Shown: positions 19,270 through 28,158, counted from the first letter of the stretch. The stretch: 45,308 nt of DNA from Rhodanobacter denitrificans (GCF_003335105.1 NZ_QFWQ01000013.1:1-45308); one strand, 5' to 3'. The notes: generated by a model from the letters alone, not told the origin. Program-made: numbers and translations.

Positions 19270-19743
19270 TCAGGGCGACCAGAACGCGTCCAGCCGGGCG
19301 TTGCCCGGCTCCAGCGTGTCGCCCAGGTGCAGCACCGCCAGCGCACCCGGCGGCATGCCGCGGAATTCGTCGGAGCGGCCTTCCACCAGCAAGGCAACCA
19401 GTCGCTCGATGCCGGGATTGTGGCCGACCAGCAGCACCGTGCCGGCGTCGGCTTGCTGGTCGAGCAGCGCCAGCAGTTCGCCGGGCGAGGCGTCGTAGAT
19501 TTCGTCGGCCGTCTGCGGCACCGGCGCGCCGTCGATCGCGGCCAGCGCCAGCCGGGTGGTCTCACCGGTACGCCGGGCGGGCGAGCAAAGCACGCGGTCC
19601 GGCCGCAAGCCATGGCTGGCCAGCCACAGCCCGGCAGCCTGCGCCTCCCGCTCGCCGCGTGTGCTGAGCGGCCGCTGGCGGTCGTCGCCGGCGGTGTCCA
19701 TCGGCACGGCTTCGGCGTGTCGCAACAGGATCAGTTCGTGCAT
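19270..19743 (-). CDS. sixA: Phosphohistidine phosphatase SixA (157 aa)
   Basis: Histidine-phosphatase superfamily; SixA removes phosphate from phosphohistidine proteins such as HPt domains or PTS components. The N-terminal LILLRHAEAVP carries the R-H-A catalytic signature. CSPARRTGETTRLAL and VGHNPGIERLVALL complete the pocket. Start ATG 19743 has GGAG eight bases before it. It is preceded on the same strand by the ParA-like gene (53-base gap), so the two may be cotranscribed. Length matches the short SixA group. Confidence 0.87.
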   Translation of the reverse strand: MHELILLRHAEAVPMDTAGDDRQRPLSTRGEREAQAAGLWLASHGLRPDRVLCSPARRTGETTRLALAAIDGAPVPQTADEIYDASPGELLALLDQQADAGTVLLVGHNPGIERLVALLVEGRSDEFRGMPPGALAVLHLGDTLEPGNARLDAFWSP

Positions 19744-19796
19744 GGAGGACTCCGGGGGTGGGTTGGCGTGGCGCGCGACCGGCAGCGGGGCACGCC

Positions 19797-20432
19797 TCAC
19801 GATGGCTGGCGCTTGATCCAGCGCAGCAGGGCCTTCCAGTCCTGCTGGTGGCTGCGGACCTGTTCGGACTGGTAGTCGAAGATGCCCTTGCCGAGGCCGG
19901 CGAGCAGCACGTAGGCCTGGCTGTCGCGCAACTGCGCGGCGATCGGGAACGGCGACTGTTCGGCGAGCCGGGCCAGCGCGTCCTGGCTGGCGTGGGTCCA
20001 CGGCTTGAGCCGGTTGGCGACCAGCGCCACCGGCAGCTTGCCGCGGTGGATCCGGCGGATCGACTGCAGCTCGCCGAGGAAGCGCAGCGTGGCATCGAGG
20101 TCGAACGAAGAGGGCAACACCGGCACCAGCAGCACATCGGCCACGTCGATGTAAGGCTCCAGCTCGCGCTCGTCGGCGCCGGCGGGGGTGTCGATCAGCA
20201 ACTGCTGGGTGTCCGCCGGTACCCGCTGCAGGTTGCGCCGGCCGCTGTCGAAGGCCAGCACGCCCGGCACGCTTTCGGGCCGCAGTTCGGCCCAGTGGAA
20301 GCTGGAGTGCTGCCGGTCGGCGTCGATGATCGCGGTGCGCTGCCCTGACTGGGCCCAATGCGACGCCAGTTGCGTCACCAGCGTGCTCTTGCCGCAACCA
20401 CCCTTGCTGCTTGCCACCAGCGTCGTAAGCAT
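19797..20432 (-). CDS. Orphan ParA/MinD-type ATPase (211 aa)
   Basis: Deviant Walker ATPase of the kind that positions cargo on nucleoid or membrane. The P-loop SSKGGCGKST at residues 8-17 has the signature Lys. IIDADRQHSS is the switch I region and LIDTPAGAD is Walker B. There is no ParB, centromere-like repeat or chemotaxis gene beside it, so it is not the chromosome partition system; such orphans often place protein complexes. The next gene on the strand encodes SixA. Start ATG 20432. Confidence 0.85.
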   Translation of the reverse strand: MLTTLVASSKGGCGKSTLVTQLASHWAQSGQRTAIIDADRQHSSFHWAELRPESVPGVLAFDSGRRNLQRVPADTQQLLIDTPAGADERELEPYIDVADVLLVPVLPSSFDLDATLRFLGELQSIRRIHRGKLPVALVANRLKPWTHASQDALARLAEQSPFPIAAQLRDSQAYVLLAGLGKGIFDYQSEQVRSHQQDWKALLRWIKRQPS

Positions 20433-20534
20433 CGGATCACCCCTGCCACGGAAGGTGGTCCAAGCCTAGCGGGCAAGGTGGGAAAGGGGAATGCCCTGCG
20501 CGGGAGTGCGTGGACGGGGAGCGAGAAACGGGAT

Positions 20535-20577
20535 GGGAGCCTTGAGCGATGCGGCGCACGCTATCAAGGCCTTTCCC
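20535..20577 (-). terminator. Stem-loop after the exported 343-residue gene
   Basis: GGGAGCCTTGA (20535-20545) can pair with TCAAGGC and the following TTCCC (20564-20577), leaving a GCG/CGC inner pair. It lies just beyond the stop at 20588 and before the ParA gene. No clear T-run follows on the minus strand. Confidence 0.4.
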
Positions 20578-20587
20578 GAATCCCGAA

Positions 20588-21619
20588 TTACTGCGCCTTG
20601 CGCGGCTGCCAGTCGGCGGGGGCTTCGGTGGGGATATTGCGGTCACGCAGGGCGGCCAGCAGCAGGCTCGCCTCGGTACCGCCGTTGCGGGCCAGCGCCA
20701 GCAGATGCTGGGCCAGCGCCGGTTCGTCCTGCGCCCGGGCCAGCAGCTGGTTGAAGTTCTGCACCTGCCAGACCAGCTGGCGCCGGGCGTCCCTGGCGTC
20801 CTGCTGCTGGGCCGGGTCCTCCGCCAGCACCTCGCGCAGGTGCAGGCCGAGCGAGCGGGCGAGCGGGCTGGAGCCCCATTCGAGGGTCTTGCCCAGCTTC
20901 AGGCAGTCGGCCCGGATCGAGGCGTCCTCACTGGCGTTTTCGCACAGCTTGGCGACCAGCGGCAGGCTCGGCTGCGGCTGGGTACCGGCCAGCCCGAAGA
21001 CCAGTACGGCCTGCATGCCGGCCGTTCCGCCCGGATGCGCCGGGTCCAGCGTGGCGGGCGGCGGCGGCAGCACGCCGACCGCGTTGGCCAGCGCCTTCAG
21101 GCTGGCACCGGTGTAGTCGTCGTACAGCTTGCCGGCGGCCGCCTTGGCCAGGTCCGCGCGGGCCGCGTCCTGCTTCATGTCGTGCGCGTCGACACCGAGC
21201 TTGATCAGCCATACGGCGGCGTTGTCCGGTGCCTGGCCAAGCAGGTGTTCCAGCGCGGCGGTATTCGGGCAGGCATCGGCTTGCGCGTCGCAGTCGGCCA
21301 GTTGCGCCCAGAACAGCGCGGCATCGGCACCGTCGACCTGGGTGGCGCGCTCGATCAGTCGGTGGAAGCTGTTTTCCGGCGGCTGGTTGAACAGCGGCCG
21401 GGCCAGCAGGGCAGCGCCGAGCAGCCGTTGCGGGTCGTCGTTCGGCGCCAGCACGCTGACCAGGTCGCGCTGGAACGCGAGCTGGGCCTTGTCGCGGGCC
21501 TGGGTCGCCTTGTCCGGGGTGCGATGGCCCTTGTCGGCAGTGGCCTTGCCGGCGAATGCCGGTGCGGCGGCGAGCGACAGGGCGCAGGCCAGGGCGAGAC
21601 AATGCCATCCACGCATCAT
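20588..21619 (-). CDS. Exported helical protein of unknown function (343 aa)
   Basis: The start MMRGWHCLALACALSLAAAPAFAGKA is a clear Sec signal peptide (cleavage after AFA, about residue 23). Initiation may be at either of the two adjacent ATGs, 21619 or 21616. The mature part is Ala/Leu-rich and helical, with paired-helix stretches resembling TPR/Sel1-like repeats (LLGAALLARPLFNQ, DAALFWAQLADCDAQADAC, NTAALEHLLGQAP). Four Cys residues could form disulfides. The role is unknown. It lies 155 bases upstream of the ParA-like gene, with a stem-loop between them. Confidence 0.75.
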   Translation of the reverse strand: MMRGWHCLALACALSLAAAPAFAGKATADKGHRTPDKATQARDKAQLAFQRDLVSVLAPNDDPQRLLGAALLARPLFNQPPENSFHRLIERATQVDGADAALFWAQLADCDAQADACPNTAALEHLLGQAPDNAAVWLIKLGVDAHDMKQDAARADLAKAAAGKLYDDYTGASLKALANAVGVLPPPPATLDPAHPGGTAGMQAVLVFGLAGTQPQPSLPLVAKLCENASEDASIRADCLKLGKTLEWGSSPLARSLGLHLREVLAEDPAQQQDARDARRQLVWQVQNFNQLLARAQDEPALAQHLLALARNGGTEASLLLAALRDRNIPTEAPADWQPRKAQ

Positions 21620-21721
21620 GGGTCGGTTCCGCAATCGGGCAAAGCGCGCAGCATACCTCCCGCGGATTAAGCGCGGCTGATCCAGCGGCCGTCGAAGACT
21701 GATCGAAGCGGCAAGGCTTGC

Positions 21722-21727
21722 TAGGAT
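21722..21727 (+). promoter_or_regulatory. Possible extended -10 (TTGCTAGGAT) of the small membrane gene
   Basis: TAGGAT preceded by TTGC lies 54 bases upstream of the GTG start at 21781. No convincing -35. Confidence 0.35.
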
Positions 21728-21780
21728 GGGTTCCCCGGCGCAGGGCCGCGCCCCCACGATCATCGTTCGGGAGACGCGTA

Positions 21781-21975
21781 GTGGATCATCTGTCGACATT
21801 CGCCGACGGCGCACCCTGGTTCGTCGGCTGGGGCACGCTGGCCCTGATCAATGCCGCCCTGGCGCAGGGCAAGAACCGCAGCGGCCTGCTGTGGTTCTTG
21901 TTGTCGCTGCCATTCGGCCCGCTCGCCACCTTGTTGCTGGTGCTGCTGCCGAAGGTGCGTTCGAAAATGTTTTGA
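21781..21975 (+). CDS. Small membrane protein (64 aa)
   Basis: GTG at 21781 with GGGAG about nine bases upstream is preferred over the in-frame ATG at 21718, which precedes the likely promoter. The protein has a hydrophobic segment WFVGWGTLALINAALAQ, a basic turn GKNRSG, a second hydrophobic segment LLWFLLSLPFGPLATLLLVLLP, and a basic tail KVRSKMF: a two-helix hairpin with both ends probably cytoplasmic. Similar short proteins occur in related genomes; role unknown. Confidence 0.7.
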   Translation: MDHLSTFADGAPWFVGWGTLALINAALAQGKNRSGLLWFLLSLPFGPLATLLLVLLPKVRSKMF

Positions 21976-21980
21976 GGGTC

Positions 21981-22043
21981 GGGATTCAGGAAACGGGAGT
22001 CCGCCAAACCGGATCCCGCTACACCGCCGCTCTTTCGAATCCC
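21981..22043. terminator. Nested stem-loops between convergent genes, likely terminator
   Basis: An inner hairpin pairs CGGGA and TCCG (21994-22003) with CGGA and TCCCG (up to 22018). An outer pair, GGGATTC (21981-21987) and GAATCCC (22037-22043), encloses it. It lies between the small membrane gene (+) and spermidine synthase (-) and could serve both strands. Confidence 0.45.
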
Positions 22044-22056
22044 CCAATCCTTGCTC

Positions 22057-22926
22057 TTATTCGCCCAGCGCCTCGCGCATGAATTCCGGCTGGGCCAGCG
22101 CGGCCTTGTGGATCTCGGCGTTGTAGTAGCGGGTGGCGAAGTTCTTGGCGCTGGCGCCGCGCTCGCGGAAGCCGGACAGGTCGCCGCCCTTGCGCGCCAT
22201 GGTGCAGCTCCACCAGCCGGTGGGGTAGCACGGCTGCGGGAACGGCAGCGTCTTCACCGCGCTGAAGCCGGAGGTGCGCATCGCCGAGCGCATCGACTTG
22301 ATCAGTTCAAGATGCGCCAGCGGCGATTCGCTTTGCTGCACCAGCAGGCCGCCGTGGCGCAATGCCTTGTGGCAGCTGGTGTAGAACGCGGCGTTGAACA
22401 GGCCTTCGGCCGGCCCGACCGGGTCGGTCGAGTCGACGATGATCAGGTCCAGCGAGTCGGGATCGGCCTCGGCCATGTACTTGATGCCGTCGATGAACAG
22501 CAACTCGGCGCGCGGGTCGCCGTTCGCCTCGCACAGCTCTGGGAAATACTGCTCGGCCAGGCGGGTGACGCGCTCGTCGATCTCCACCTGCACCGCATGC
22601 TCGACTTCCTCGTGCTTGAGCACTTCGCGCAGCGTGCCGCAGTCGCCGCCGCCGATGATCACCACGCGCTTGGCGCGCGCATGGGTGAACAGCGCCGGGT
22701 GGGTCATCATCTCGTGATAGAGGAAGTTGTCGCGGCTGGTCAGCATCACGCAGCCGTCGATCACCATCAGGTTGCCCCAGTCGGTGGTCTTGTGGATCTC
22801 GATGGTCTGGAACGGGGTTTTCTCCGCGTGCAGCAGCTGCTCGGTGCGGAAACCGATGGAGGAACCGGAAGCCTGGTGGGCCTCGGTGAACCAGTGGGCT
22901 TCGTTCGACGTGGACTGCTGCGACAT
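22057..22926 (-). CDS. speE: Spermidine synthase (289 aa)
   Basis: Transfers an aminopropyl group from decarboxylated S-adenosylmethionine to putrescine. The N-terminal strand domain (WFTEAHQASGSSIGFRTEQLLH, KTTDWGNLMVIDGCVMLTSRDNFLYHEMM) is followed by the Rossmann core with VVIIGGGDCGTLREVLKH and LIIVDSTDPVGPAEGLF, where the Asp residues bind substrate. Start ATG 22926 has AGGAA nearby. The gene is divergent from speA with 286 bases between them. This is the last step of the arginine - agmatine - putrescine - spermidine route; agmatinase and speD are not in the window. Length fits the family. Confidence 0.95.
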   Translation of the reverse strand: MSQQSTSNEAHWFTEAHQASGSSIGFRTEQLLHAEKTPFQTIEIHKTTDWGNLMVIDGCVMLTSRDNFLYHEMMTHPALFTHARAKRVVIIGGGDCGTLREVLKHEEVEHAVQVEIDERVTRLAEQYFPELCEANGDPRAELLFIDGIKYMAEADPDSLDLIIVDSTDPVGPAEGLFNAAFYTSCHKALRHGGLLVQQSESPLAHLELIKSMRSAMRTSGFSAVKTLPFPQPCYPTGWWSCTMARKGGDLSGFRERGASAKNFATRYYNAEIHKAALAQPEFMREALGE

Positions 22927-22969
22927 GGGGGTGTTCCTGGCGAACCGGGTGGAAGGACAAAGACCGCCA

Positions 22970-22975
22970 ATTGTA
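22970..22975 (-). promoter_or_regulatory. Possible -10 (TACAAT) of speE
   Basis: TACAAT on the minus strand, 44 bases upstream of the start codon; no clear -35. Confidence 0.35.
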
Positions 22976-23043
22976 GCGGCAACGGCGGTGAACGTCCCGA
23001 GAGCCCCCGGCGGCGATTTGCGCATATCGTCACAACCGCCCAT

Positions 23044-23049
23044 TACAAT
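23044..23049 (+). promoter_or_regulatory. Possible -10 (TACAAT) of speA
   Basis: CATTACAATGG resembles the -10 region. It would give a leader of about 157 bases before the speA start, long enough to hold a control element, though none was recognised. Confidence 0.35.
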
Positions 23050-23212
23050 GGCGCCCCGGCATGGCCGGCGCAGCGCGCCGGCCGCCGACAAGCCCGATCG
23101 GCCCCGCGGCGTGCGAGGCTTCCGGTCGCTCGGGCTCGTGCTCGTGTAGAGCTGAAAGCGTCAAGGCTCGCCGCTGCGACGACATCATTCGTTTGCACGA
23201 GGAGCAACGCTG

Positions 23213-25102
23213 ATGGCGAACCATTGGACTGTCGACACCGCCCGTCATACCTACGCCGTGCCGCACTGGGGCGATGGCTACGTGGACGTGGACGATGCCG
23301 GCGAGATCGTGATGCGCCCGCGCGGCGCGTACGGCCCGGCGCTGTCGCTGCCGCGGATCGTCGAGCGCGCCTGTGCCGAGGGCCTGCGGCTGCCGCTGCT
23401 GGTGCGTTTCCCGGACATCCTGGCCGACCGCCTGGCGCGGCTGCAGGGCGCGTTCGCCAAGGCGATCGGCGAGTGGCACTACGCCGGCGGTTACACCGCG
23501 ATCTACCCGATCAAGGTGAACCAGCAGCGTGGCGTGGCTGGCGAGCTGGTCGCCGCCGGCAGCCACGGCTTCGGCCTGGAGGCGGGCTCCAAGCCTGAGC
23601 TGATGGCGGTGCTGGCGATGGCGCGGCCGGGTTCCATCGTGATCTGCAACGGCTACAAGGACCGCGAATACATCCGCCTGGCGCTGATCGGCACCAGGCT
23701 CGGCCTGCGCGTGCACATCGTGATCGAGAAGCTGTCCGAGCTGGACCACGTGTTCGCCGAGGCGAACACGCTGGGCGTGGAGCCATTGCTCGGCGTGCGC
23801 GTGCGGTTGGCCTCGATCGGCGCCGGCAAGTGGCAGAACACCGGTGGCGACAAGGGCAAGTTCGGCCTGTCGCCGAACCAGGTACTGACACTGATCGAGC
23901 GGCTTGACGCGGCCGGCCTCAAGCACACGTTGAAGCTGCAGCACTTCCACATGGGCTCGCAGATTTCCAACGTGCGCGACATCGCCAACGGCATGCGCGA
24001 GGCCACGCGCTATTTCGTCGAGCTGTGCCGGATGGGCGTGCCGCTGGAGATCGTCGACGTCGGCGGCGGCCTCGGCGTGGATTACGAAGGCTCGCGCTCG
24101 CGCAGCCACAACTCGATCAACTACTCGATCGAGCAATACGCCGCCACCATCGTGCAGTCGCTGGCCGAGGCGGTCGAAGCCGAAGGGCTGGCCGCGCCGC
24201 ACATCCTCACCGAGGCGGGTCGCGCGATGACCGCGCACCACGCGGTGATGGTGGTCAACGTGACCGAGGTGGAGCCGGTGCCCGCCGGTGCGATCCCGCC
24301 GCCGTGCGCGGACGAGCCGGCGGTGCTGCGCCGGCTGCGCGAGACCTGGGAGGAACTGGACCGGCGCCCCGCGCTGGAACTGTTCCACGAAGCCCAGCAC
24401 CACCTCAGCGAAGGCCAGACGCTGTACGCGCTGGGCCAGCTCGCGCTGGCCGACCGCGCGCGACTGGACGAGATGTACTACGCGATCGCCAACGCCGTGC
24501 GCACGCGCCTGCTGCCCGCCGAGCGCTCGCACCGGCAGGCGCTGGACGAGCTGGACGAGAAGCTGGTCGACAAGTACTTCGTCAACTTCTCGGTGTTCGA
24601 GTCGATCCCCGACGTATGGGCGATCGGGCAGATCTTCCCGATCGCGCCGATCGCCCGGCTGGACGAGCGGCCGGCGCGGCACGGCGTGATCGTCGACCTC
24701 ACCTGCGACTCGGACGGCCGCATCGACCATTATGTCGACGCCGAGGGCGTCGACGTCAGCCTGCCGCTGCACGCGCTGCGGAATGGCGAAAGCTACCGGC
24801 TCGGCATCTTCATGGTCGGCGCCTACCAGGAGACGCTGGGCGACATCCACAACCTGTTCGGCGACACCGATGCGGTCAACGTGCGCGTGGACGGCGACAG
24901 CTTCACCTTCGCGCATATACGCCGCGGCGACACCACCGACCTCATGCTTGACTATGTCGGCTACGACCTCGAGGCGCTGCGCCGGAGCTACCGCGAGCGC
25001 ATCGCCGGCGCGGGCGTGACCGGCGCCGAAGCCGCGCAGCTGTACGGCGCGCTCGATGGCGGGCTCACCGCGTACACCTACCTGGCCGAGGACGTGCGCT
25101 GA
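23213..25102 (+). CDS. speA: Biosynthetic arginine decarboxylase (629 aa)
   Basis: PLP-dependent fold III enzyme converting arginine to agmatine and CO2, the first step of polyamine synthesis. The start MANHWTVDTARHTYAVPHWGDGYVDV is typical, with GAGGAG upstream. PLP lysine K101 is in YPIKVNQQ. The barrel continues with HFHMGSQISNVRDI and EIVDVGGGLGVDYEG (phosphate loop), and the C-terminal beta domain contains IVDLTCDSDGRIDHYVD, with the Cys-x-Ser-Asp substrate motif. Length agrees with SpeA (about 630-660). It is divergent from speE; shared polyamine control of the 286-base gap is plausible but unproven. Confidence 0.96.
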   Translation: MANHWTVDTARHTYAVPHWGDGYVDVDDAGEIVMRPRGAYGPALSLPRIVERACAEGLRLPLLVRFPDILADRLARLQGAFAKAIGEWHYAGGYTAIYPIKVNQQRGVAGELVAAGSHGFGLEAGSKPELMAVLAMARPGSIVICNGYKDREYIRLALIGTRLGLRVHIVIEKLSELDHVFAEANTLGVEPLLGVRVRLASIGAGKWQNTGGDKGKFGLSPNQVLTLIERLDAAGLKHTLKLQHFHMGSQISNVRDIANGMREATRYFVELCRMGVPLEIVDVGGGLGVDYEGSRSRSHNSINYSIEQYAATIVQSLAEAVEAEGLAAPHILTEAGRAMTAHHAVMVVNVTEVEPVPAGAIPPPCADEPAVLRRLRETWEELDRRPALELFHEAQHHLSEGQTLYALGQLALADRARLDEMYYAIANAVRTRLLPAERSHRQALDELDEKLVDKYFVNFSVFESIPDVWAIGQIFPIAPIARLDERPARHGVIVDLTCDSDGRIDHYVDAEGVDVSLPLHALRNGESYRLGIFMVGAYQETLGDIHNLFGDTDAVNVRVDGDSFTFAHIRRGDTTDLMLDYVGYDLEALRRSYRERIAGAGVTGAEAAQLYGALDGGLTAYTYLAEDVR

Positions 25103-25161
25103 TGGCATGACGGTGGCACGGGCCTGGCCCAAGGTCCGATGGCGGCGGTCGCGGCGGTGCC

Positions 25162-25167
25162 TACAAT
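25162..25167 (+). promoter_or_regulatory. Possible -10 (TACAAT) of the hydroxybutyrate dehydrogenase operon
   Basis: CCTACAATCC, 62 bases upstream of the start codon, in the same context as the box before speA. Confidence 0.35.
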
Positions 25168-25228
25168 CCGGTGGACGGGCGCACTGACGTGGCCGCGTCT
25201 CCCCCATTCCTCTCCGAAGGAGCAGCCC

Positions 25229-26014
25229 ATGACAAGTCTCAACGGCAAGGTGGCCCTGATCACCGGCGCGGCCAGCGGCCTCGGCAAGGCGATCGCCGAG
25301 CTGTACGCGAAGAACGGCGCCAGCGTGGCGATCGCCGACATCAACCAGCAGGCCGCCGATGCGGTGGCGGCCGGGATCAACGCGGCCGGCGGCAGGGCGC
25401 TCGGCGTGGCGATGGACGTGACCAGCGAGGAGGCAGTCAATGCCGGCACCGACAAGGTGGTCGCCGCCTTCGGCCGTCTGGACATCCTGGTCTCCAACGC
25501 CGGCGTGCAGATCATCAACCCGATCGACCAGTTCGCCTTCGCCGACTGGAAGAAGATGCTGGCGATCCATCTCGACGGCGGCTTCCTCACCACCAAGGCC
25601 GCGCTGAAGCACATGTACCAGGGCGACCGCGGCGGCATCGTGATCTACATGGGCTCGGTGCACTCGCACGAGGCCTCGAAGCTGAAGTCCGCCTACGTTG
25701 CCGCCAAGCACGGCCTGCTCGGCCTGGCCCGCACGCTGGCGAAGGAAGGCGCGCCGCACAACGTGCGCTCGCACGTGATCTGCCCCGGCTTCGTGCGCAC
25801 GCCGCTGGTGGAGAAGCAGATCCCCGAGCAGGCGAAGGAGCTGGGCATCACGGAAGACGAGGTGATCCGCAACGTGATGCTGAAGGACACCGTCGACGGC
25901 GTGTTCACCACCGTCGAGGACATCGCGCAGACCGCGCTGTACCTGGCCACCTTCCCATCCGCTGCGCTGACCGGCCAGAGCATCGTGGTCAGCCACGGCT
26001 GGTTCATGCAGTGA
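25229..26014 (+). CDS. bdhA: 3-hydroxybutyrate dehydrogenase, SDR family (261 aa)
   Basis: NAD-dependent oxidation of (R)-3-hydroxybutyrate to acetoacetate, a step of polyhydroxybutyrate use. The Rossmann glycine motif is TGAASGLG near residue 12. LVSNAGVQ replaces the usual NNAG. The catalytic set is Ser in [12 protein letters not shown] and Tyr/Lys in [25 protein letters not shown] and the C-terminal [13 protein letters not shown] match BdhA/HbdH rather than generic SDRs. The Shine-Dalgarno sequence GAAGGAG stands seven bases before ATG. The stop codon overlaps the next gene's GTG start (GTGA), so the two are translationally coupled. Confidence 0.9.
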   Translation: MTSLNGKVALITGAASGLGKAIAELYAKNGASVAIADINQQAADAVAAGINAAGGRALGVAMDVTSEEAVNAGTDKVVAAFGRLDILVSNAGVQIINPIDQFAFADWKKMLAIHLDGGFLTTKAALKHMYQGDRGGIVIYMGSVHSHEASKLKSAYVAAKHGLLGLARTLAKEGAPHNVRSHVICPGFVRTPLVEKQIPEQAKELGITEDEVIRNVMLKDTVDGVFTTVEDIAQTALYLATFPSAALTGQSIVVSHGWFMQ

Positions 26015-27192
26015 CCAATCCTGATCCGGCGCCGTCGCTGGCGGAGATGGCGGCCCGCGATTACCGCGCCATCGCCCTGGTGCTGCAGGGCGGCGGTGCG
26101 CTCGGCGCCTACCAGGCCGGCGTATTCGAGGCGCTGGACGAAGCCGGCCTGCAGCCAACGCGCGTGGCCGGCATTTCGATCGGCGCGCTGAACGCCGCGA
26201 TCATCGCCGGCAACGCGCCCGAGCGACGGGTGGAACGGCTGCGCGAGTTCTGGGAAGCGATCTGCCGCCCGCCGCTGTGGCCGGCTACGCCGGCACTCCC
26301 CTGGTTCGACGCGGTGGCGTGGCCCACCTCATGGCTCAACGGGCTGAGCGGCCTGGCTGCCTGGCGCGCGATGACCGAGGGCCAGGCCGGCTTCTTCCAC
26401 CCGCGCCAGCCGCCGCCGTTCCTGGGCGGGCACGCCGCGCCGGGCAACGTGAGCTGGTACGACACCACGCCGCTGCGTGCCACGCTGGAGCGGCTGGTCG
26501 ATTTCGACCGCCTCAATGACCCGCGGGCGATGCGCGTGGCGGTCGGCGCGGTGAATGTGCGCAGCGGCAACTTCGCCTACTTCGACAATCGCCGCGAACG
26601 CCTGCGCCCCGAGCACTTCATGGCCTCCGGCGCGCTGCCGCCGGGCTTCCCGGCGGTGGAGGTCGACGGCGAGTTCTACTGGGACGGCGGCATGGTCTCC
26701 AACACCCCGCTGTACGAGGTGCTGAGCGAACGTCCCGGTTGCGACACGCTGGTGTTCCAGGTCGACCTGTGGAGCGCTCGCGGCGCGCTGCCGCGCGACC
26801 TTGCCGACGTGGCCGAGCGCAGCAAGGAGATCCAGTACTCCAGCCGCACCCGGCTGGTCACCGAGTTCATGCGCCGCACGCAGGAGCAGCGCCGGCTGCT
26901 GCACGACGTGATGGCGCTGGTGCCGGCCGACCGCCGCAACGATCCGGCGTACCGCCACGCCGAGGCGCGCGCGGCGGCGGCGCTGACCAACGTGATCCAC
27001 CTGATCTACCGGGATCGGCCGCACGAAGGCCATTTCAAGGACTACGAATTCAGCGCCGCCAGCATGTGCAGCCACTGGCAGAGCGGGCTGGACGACATGC
27101 GTCACACGCTGGCACATCCGCACTGGCTGGCTGCGCCCGATCCCGAACACCCCTTCGTGACGCATGACGTGCATCGCGGCGAGGCGGGTTAG
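26011..27192 (+). CDS. Patatin-like phospholipase coupled to hydroxybutyrate dehydrogenase (393 aa)
   Basis: Ser-Asp dyad acyl hydrolase. Oxyanion loop [16 protein letters not shown], nucleophile Ser56 in GISIG, and Asp225 in [12 protein letters not shown] are all present. The C-terminal part ([27 protein letters not shown] and [15 protein letters not shown]) resembles the DUF3734 tail of bacterial patatins often found beside 3-hydroxybutyrate dehydrogenase. GTG 26011 overlaps the upstream stop; ATG 26047 is the alternative but would cut little. No signal peptide, so the enzyme is cytoplasmic or peripheral. The coupling suggests a role in storage-polymer or membrane-lipid turnover; substrate unknown. 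Confidence 0.9.
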   Translation: MTNPDPAPSLAEMAARDYRAIALVLQGGGALGAYQAGVFEALDEAGLQPTRVAGISIGALNAAIIAGNAPERRVERLREFWEAICRPPLWPATPALPWFDAVAWPTSWLNGLSGLAAWRAMTEGQAGFFHPRQPPPFLGGHAAPGNVSWYDTTPLRATLERLVDFDRLNDPRAMRVAVGAVNVRSGNFAYFDNRRERLRPEHFMASGALPPGFPAVEVDGEFYWDGGMVSNTPLYEVLSERPGCDTLVFQVDLWSARGALPRDLADVAERSKEIQYSSRTRLVTEFMRRTQEQRRLLHDVMALVPADRRNDPAYRHAEARAAAALTNVIHLIYRDRPHEGHFKDYEFSAASMCSHWQSGLDDMRHTLAHPHWLAAPDPEHPFVTHDVHRGEAG

Positions 27193-27267
27193 CGCTTTCA
27201 CCTGTTCAAGGGTCCGATGTTGAGCGGCAGCTGCCCAGGGGAACATCGAATAGCCTCGCCGCAAGCG

Positions 27268-27378
27268 CCGTCATCCCGGCGAAGCGCTTTTCAACAGCCG
27301 GAGGCTGGTCAAGCCGGGATCCAGCGCCGTTGCGCTTCAGGTCGCAGTCACTGGATTCCAGCTGGCGCTGGAATGACG
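27268..27378. repeat. Degenerate intergenic repeat with CGTCAT...ATGACG ends
   Basis: The left end CGTCATCCCGGCGAAG and right end CTGGCGCTGGAATGACG are inverted relatives. Inside lie GCCGGGATCCAG and CACTGGATTCCAGC. This is the widespread proteobacterial element of the CGTCATTCCCGCG type, a non-coding palindromic repeat thought to be mobilised in trans. It fills much of the gap between two convergent genes and may act as a terminator. Confidence 0.6.
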
Positions 27379-27402
27379 AGCTTTGAGGCCAGCGCGATTC
27401 GC

Positions 27403-28158
27403 TCAACTGTCCCGCGCGACCTGCAGCCCCGCCGCCGACTGGCTGACCGGCATCACCTCGATGCGGCAGATGTCGAGATGCGGCGGCAGGTTGGCGATCC
27501 ACCAGATCGTGTCGGCGATGTCGCCGGCAGTGATCGGGTGGCTACCGGCGTAGAGCTGGTCGGAGGCGGCCTGGTCGCCGCCGGTGCGTACCAGGGTGAA
27601 CTCGGTCTCGGCCATGCCCGGTTCGATCGAACTCACCCGCACGCCGGTGCCGTGCAGGTCGGTGCGCAGGTTCTGCGAGAACTGGGTGACGAAGGCCTTG
27701 GTGCCGCCGTACACGTTGCCGCCGCGGTAGGCGTAGCTGCCCGCGATCGAGCTGATGTTGACGATCGCACCACGGCGCGCGATCAGCTGCGGCAGCAGCA
27801 GGTGAGTCAGCGTCACCACGGCGGTGACGTTGGTGTCGATCATCTGCTTCCACTGCGCCAGGTCCGCCTGCTGTGCCGGCGCGGTGCCCAGCGCCAGGCC
27901 GGCGTTGTTGACCAGCAGGTCGATGTTGGCGAACGCGGGCGGCAGGGCCGCGTGCGCTGCGCGCATCGCCGCCTCGTCGCGCACGTCGAACGCCGCCGTG
28001 TGCACGCGCTCCGCGCCATGGCGGTCCACCAGCGGCTGCAGCCGTTCGGCGCGCCGACCGCTGGCGATCACCCGCCAGCCGCCGGCCACGAAACGTTCCA
28101 CGGCGGCGGCGCCAAACCCGGAGGTGGCGCCGGTGATCCAGGCAGTCATGGTTGTCAT
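27403..28158 (-). CDS. SDR oxidoreductase, YdfG-like (251 aa)
   Basis: NADP-type short-chain dehydrogenase. WITGATSGFGAAAVERF is the cofactor motif, ASGRRAERL carries the Arg residues that favour NADP, LLVNNAGLALG and SSIAGSYAYRGGNVYGGTKAF give Ser, Tyr and Lys, and SIEPGMAETEF follows. These fit the YdfG/serine 3-dehydrogenase group acting on 3-hydroxy acids. ATG 28158 or ATG 28149 may start; neither has a strong ribosome binding site. It is probably read on its own or with the secreted protein gene 70 bases upstream. Confidence 0.88.
   Translation of the reverse strand: MTTMTAWITGATSGFGAAAVERFVAGGWRVIASGRRAERLQPLVDRHGAERVHTAAFDVRDEAAMRAAHAALPPAFANIDLLVNNAGLALGTAPAQQADLAQWKQMIDTNVTAVVTLTHLLLPQLIARRGAIVNISSIAGSYAYRGGNVYGGTKAFVTQFSQNLRTDLHGTGVRVSSIEPGMAETEFTLVRTGGDQAASDQLYAGSHPITAGDIADTIWWIANLPPHLDICRIEVMPVSQSAAGLQVARDS

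Noticed and set aside
23030-26158. A 1042-codon minus-strand frame across speA and the hydroxybutyrate dehydrogenase
   Set aside because: It has no recognisable domain and mirrors two well-supported + strand genes.
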